Positions 6,701 through 6,794 of a DNA stretch of 6,794 bases are shown one piece after another. The DNA comes from CAZUZD01 sp964624465 (lineage in GTDB: Bacteria; Planctomycetota; Planctomycetia; Isosphaerales; Isosphaeraceae), in assembly GCA_964624465.1 (NCBI GenBank), contig CAZUZD010000320.1, forward strand, positions 1 through 6,794. Reading direction: 5' to 3'. The notes beneath the pieces are model-generated. The model was not told the DNA's origin. It did no database searches and worked only from the letters and a program-made list of their open reading frames with translations. Numbering within the stretch: the first letter of the stretch is position 1; every line of letters begins with the position of its first letter. Both the position numbers and the translations under genes were made by a program.

Positions 6701-6794
6701 CCCCGAGCTGACGGCGCGGTGGGCGATCGTCGAGCCCGACGGCCGCGCGCGGCTCTCGAGCCTGGCCGGGCGGCCCAGCGACCTGGCGCTGGAC
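3792..6794 (+). CDS. Membrane Ser/Thr protein kinase with C-terminal WD40-like repeats (3' end outside window)
   Basis: 1001 codons are present with no stop to the window's end. Residues 1-75 form a helical planctomycete-type N-terminal region. The kinase domain runs from about 83 to 450 with all catalytic elements: Gly-rich loop GRGGMGTVY (90-98), ATP-binding K112, helix-C E131, HRDIKPSN (310-317, catalytic D312), DFG (D330) and SPE (E358). About 105 polar Gly/Arg/Ser-rich residues (177-283) are inserted before helix E. A transmembrane segment (about 475-493) is followed by a charged helical stretch (499-560) and then WD40-like repeats with FSPDG/FGPDG and LWD signatures (near 808, 856-875, 917-937, 959). 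The kinase should be cytoplasmic and the repeats outside the cytoplasmic membrane. A GGP-rich loop is encoded near 6038-6090. The ATG at 3792 lacks a Shine-Dalgarno site; an in-frame TTG at 3723 is less likely. It follows an ECF sigma gene, its probable partner. Substrates and ligand are unknown. Confidence 0.95.
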   Translation, partial: MTPAPDPTTDRDERLGEAIEAYLELAEGGHPPDPERFAESYADLGDDLREALAGLAMVQNLVGSTAGGAPGRMLEAGRRVAGYRIVRELGRGGMGTVYEAVHVDLDRPVALKVLGASAAPDSNGRRRFLNEAKTAASLHHTHIVPVFDVGQVGGLCYYAMQRIEGAGLDRVVRAMRRDRTTGAGSTSRRGGRRPADAGHREDPGAVIGTETPDLGRPRAERTVGLSASTRAGGLSGSFEPAGRSATGDLLDKTASWSQSGGRRPAGIGPREDEGSPFDPPRGADYYRWVAQVGRQTGEALAHAHRRHIIHRDIKPSNLLVDGRGSIWVADFGLARRLADPGITHTDSLLGTPRYMSPEQTQAGPIDGRTDVYSLGATLYELLTLRPPFDGQSAADLVQQIRQKDPVAPRKLDPRIPRDLETIVLKAMAKRPADRYATAGALAEDLERFLAYEPVQARRIGPLGRAWRYARRHPSLTAVSTTAAAAVLAVASWAHLNVVQERNEAIKAKGETQRALQQTQIAMEGEQAARRKALWREAQAVRASTITGRRRLGLERLQEAASLGTGLDPALRVQLRDEVAEFLVLRDLEPLDPLPTGRTWGLAFVTAPAARSASGESVGAGESEPATLVTLNDAGDELQVWEPAHPATPRLLPLRPADDGQPGTAPLRPGRLFGVEREGESPRFGTGLAAAGAQLAVVRPDGRGVQLIAPATGAVVADLPLAGHVIDTVLAAPDGRRLVTFERVNDRGRPPGGGGRGGPGGPGGPGGPQLLMRATLWDVARPESPLAVLADPTAGAEEQRRIRVPLVAFSPDGQTVAVAWSGFGPDANPWIRLVDAETGIEQATIRDVPAAMSALALGPDGLLAVAVGDGSIRLWDASTGPGPGLGAAAGPTASVSTSAPQALPGLYHHQAFVRALRFSPDGTLLAIAGGGSGIELWDPATNQQVATVRTPDRVVLSLEFGPDGRTLVAVGPELTARWAIVEPDGRARLSSLAGRPSDLALD

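Overview
The window looks like a chromosomal segment of a very GC-rich planctomycete, most likely of the family Isosphaeraceae. This is inferred from three things seen together: strongly C/G-ending codons (about 70% GC or more by eye), a PEP-CTERM secreted protein, and an ECF sigma factor gene directly followed by a membrane-anchored Ser/Thr kinase with a WD40-type extracellular part. No marker allows a genus call. All four genes lie on the + strand.

Layout. (1) 1-1220: the C-terminal part of the replication-restart helicase PriA; its start lies before the window. (2) 1221-1989: about 770 bp with no convincing gene. It holds two 37-bp copies of a short repeat facing each other (1316-1352 and 1426-1462), a candidate sigma70-type promoter (1640-1668), and a chain of strong hairpins that would form a leader of about 315 nt in front of the next gene. 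(3) 1990-2706: a small secreted protein with signal peptide and PEP-CTERM tail, followed by a perfect 14-bp terminator stem (2769-2805). (4) 2707-3052: intergenic DNA with the terminator, a small palindrome and at best a weak promoter. (5) 3053-3685: an ECF-type RNA polymerase sigma factor. (6) 3686-3791: a short intergenic gap with a TACAAT box immediately followed by a long two-part hairpin. (7) 3792-6794: a Ser/Thr kinase with a complete catalytic core, one transmembrane segment, a helical stalk and WD40-like repeats, running off the window's 3' end (1001 codons present).

How the genes relate. PriA is housekeeping and unrelated to its neighbours. The PEP-CTERM protein is a separate transcription unit, expected to be handled by an exosortase that is not in the window. 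The sigma factor and kinase are the likely functional pair: ECF sigma factors linked to Ser/Thr kinases are a known planctomycete arrangement, in which kinase signalling is thought to control the sigma factor in place of a classical anti-sigma factor. I see no wholly new system. The most interesting points are the RNA structures in front of the PEP-CTERM gene and the kinase, the inverted repeat pair, and the roughly 105-residue insertion inside the kinase domain.
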